Shown piece by piece: positions 56,837 through 58,339 of a stretch of DNA of 58,339 nucleotides. Numbering within the stretch: position 1 is the stretch's first letter; the number at the start of each line of letters is the position of its first letter. The DNA is from Gonium pectorale (taxonomy: Eukaryota; Chlorophyta; Chlorophyceae; Chlamydomonadales; Volvocaceae). The translations under genes were made by a program, and so were the position numbers. The DNA is taken from contig LSYV01000008.1 in assembly GCA_001584585.1 (NCBI GenBank), positions 1,406,145-1,464,483 of the forward strand. Direction: 5' to 3'. The notes beneath the pieces are model-generated. The model made no database searches and was not told the origin of the DNA. It saw only the letters and a program-made list of their open reading frames with translations.

Positions 56837-58339
56837 ATGGTCAAAACATGCCAAGCAGATGAGGCGCTGGAAGCCCAGTTTGAGGCGTTGCTGAAGCAAC
56901 AGGCCGGGCCTGAGGTGGGTTCAATGCTTATTTAGCGGCTATATCTCGTTCATCCGGCTCGCTTGCGTGAGCCTGTGGCCCTCATAACTGCCCAGATTGG
57001 GGTACTCGTGGGCAAGCACGCTGCTGGCGCGAAGGCGATCCTCTATGGCACCATTAAGACGCCAAGCCAGGTGTGCCCCTCTCGCGCGGGGCGGGGTGGA
57101 TGGCGCACGACTGGGACTCGAGGGGAGGGGAGGGCGCGCCCCGTCGGTCGGCTGCCGAGGCACGGCCGAAGCTTGGACTGCCCTGCCGGCCTTACTTGGA
57201 TTTCAGGGCACAAATAATCTGTCTTGGGTACGCGAGCTCCTTTCGCTAGCGTATGTTCCCTCATCGAGCCGTAGAGATGCATCCGAGGTAGTTTGTGCTT
57301 TACTGCGCCCCTTCCGACCCGACGTGGGGACCTTCGACCGGCGACATGCCCACCGCCCCGCTCGCCCCTTACGCCTTCGTCTCTACCGTCTCAGGAGGGC
57401 CTCCAGCCTGTCTCTCTGGCTGGCGGGGGCGCCGCGGCGGCAGCCGCTGCGCCCGCTGGCGGCAAGTCCGGCAAGAAGTCCACCGCTGGCAGCGCAAGGG
57501 CCGGCGGCGGCGCAGGCGGCGGCGCAGGACTAGTCCTCGAGGCCGAGTGGATCACGGAGCACGCGCGGCAGGTGGCGCGGATGCTGCCGGGAGGTGAAGC
57601 GGGCCGGGGGTACGGGGCACCGGCAAACCCAATCCAGCCCTGGATTCGACGCGACGCCAAGTGATCGGATTGTTTTGTGAAAGCGACCTCTTATGCCCAT
57701 CTAGCATTGGCACGCTTACAGAAGCGAAGGGCAGTGACCCCCGGCGACGCGTGGTGGTGCCCTCCGGTATCTGTCGCGGTCGCCTATCTACCCATCCCAA
57801 CGACCCAGATGCCCGTCGCCGGCCTGGCCCCGATCCTGCCCGCTCCGCGCCGCTGGCAGCTGCGACGGCCTGTCCGCCGCAGCCTGCCCCCCACATTCGA
57901 CCATCTCCCCACCTCCTCCCCGAATACCCAGGTCTCTCGGTGCTCGGGCTGTACGTCTTCTGCCCCGAGACCGCCGTCTCGGGCGCCGCCGCGCAGCTCG
58001 CCCCCCTGCTCGCCTCCCTCGCCGGCTTCTGCCTCCCGCCGGCCCTGACCTCCTCGGCCGGCGGCACCGCCGCCGGGGCTGACGCACCGAGCGACCTGCT
58101 GCTCCTGCACGTCGACTCGACGTCACGGAAGCAGACGCTCCGCGCGCTGCCGGCGGCGGCGACCGCTGGGCCCGGCGCGGCGCTGCGGCCGTGTGAGCTC
58201 CGCTTCGCGCCCAGCCGGAGCAGCCTTGTGCTGCTGCGGTGCTGGCACGGCTTCGACCTGGCCGTGGCGGTGCCGGCAGCGGGAGCGGGGGCTGGTGGAA
58301 AGGGCCGTGGCGGCGTGGCAGAGGGCGCGGAATCGGAGA
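56837..58339 (+). CDS. ODR4: ODR-4 homologue, 3' end beyond the window
   Basis: Visible exons are 56837-56914, 56972-57070, 57395-57593 and 57932 to the window edge, about 265 residues so far. The N-terminal MVKT start resembles plant ODR-4-like proteins. Family landmarks are IGVLVGKHAAGAKAILYG followed by TPSQ, the central EAEWITEHARQVARMLPGG and LSVLGLYVFCP. Human ODR4 has EEWATEHACQVSRMLPGG there. LRPCELRF and a hydrophobic strand follow. A Gly/Ala/Lys insert precedes the central motif. In nematodes ODR-4 helps chemosensory receptors leave the ER for cilia; a trafficking or ER role is inferred here. Intron 1 is only 57 nt and ends in GAG, but reading through meets a stop within eight codons. 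The missing part should include the C-terminal membrane segment. Shares a 368-bp divergent promoter with the HD2-type gene. Confidence 0.87.

Overview
The window is nuclear DNA of a green alga, most likely a volvocine/chlamydomonadalean chlorophyte. Every gene I can support is GC-rich and split by many short introns with GTGCGT/GTGAGT-type donors and CAG acceptors. The set includes a plastid-targeted tocopherol cyclase, a plant-type (HD2-like) nucleoplasmin-fold protein, Pro-rich secreted proteins of the volvocine cell-wall type, and TGTAA motifs downstream of some stops. I cannot name the species. There are no rRNA, tRNA, CRISPR or bacterial-type features. All gene models were spliced by hand. 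Exons were accepted only when phase, splice sites and family similarity agreed, and every complete model sums to a whole number of codons.

Layout. 1.0-6.9 kb (+): two tandem paralogues encoding secreted proteins with two short C-type-lectin-like domains joined by a Thr/Pro/Lys linker. 8.9-13.3 kb (-): tocopherol cyclase. 14.0-18.3 kb (-): TRAMP/Air-type CCHC zinc-knuckle protein, divergent from 18.5-19.6 kb (+), a small profilin-like protein. 19.8-21.9 kb (+): homologue of CDK2-interacting protein CINP. 23.1-25.3 kb (-): mitochondrial porin VDAC. 28.4-34.6 kb (+): PRRC2/BAT2/MOS1-type protein of about 1,658 residues. 36.1-40.4 kb (+): unidentified 910-residue coiled-coil protein. 41.5-47.5 kb (+): GPI-transamidase subunit PIG-S. 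48.0-50.0 kb (+): plastid-targeted protein of unknown function. 52.6-56.5 kb (-): nucleoplasmin-like/HD2-type protein with an unexpected C-terminal winged-helix-like domain, divergent from 56.8 kb to the window end (+), an ODR-4 homologue cut by the edge.

The neighbours do not form an operon or cluster; they are ordinary housekeeping genes from different pathways (plastid antioxidant synthesis, nuclear RNA surveillance, replication/ribosome-biogenesis factor, mitochondrial outer membrane, translation-associated RNA binding, GPI anchoring, chromatin, membrane-protein trafficking). The most interesting observations are the domain homogenisation and self-cancelling indels in the tandem lectin genes, the NPL plus winged-helix architecture at 52.6-56.5 kb, and a cluster of non-canonical GC-AG introns. 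Gene-free stretches of about 1-3 kb separate several loci and hold mainly short tandem repeats.
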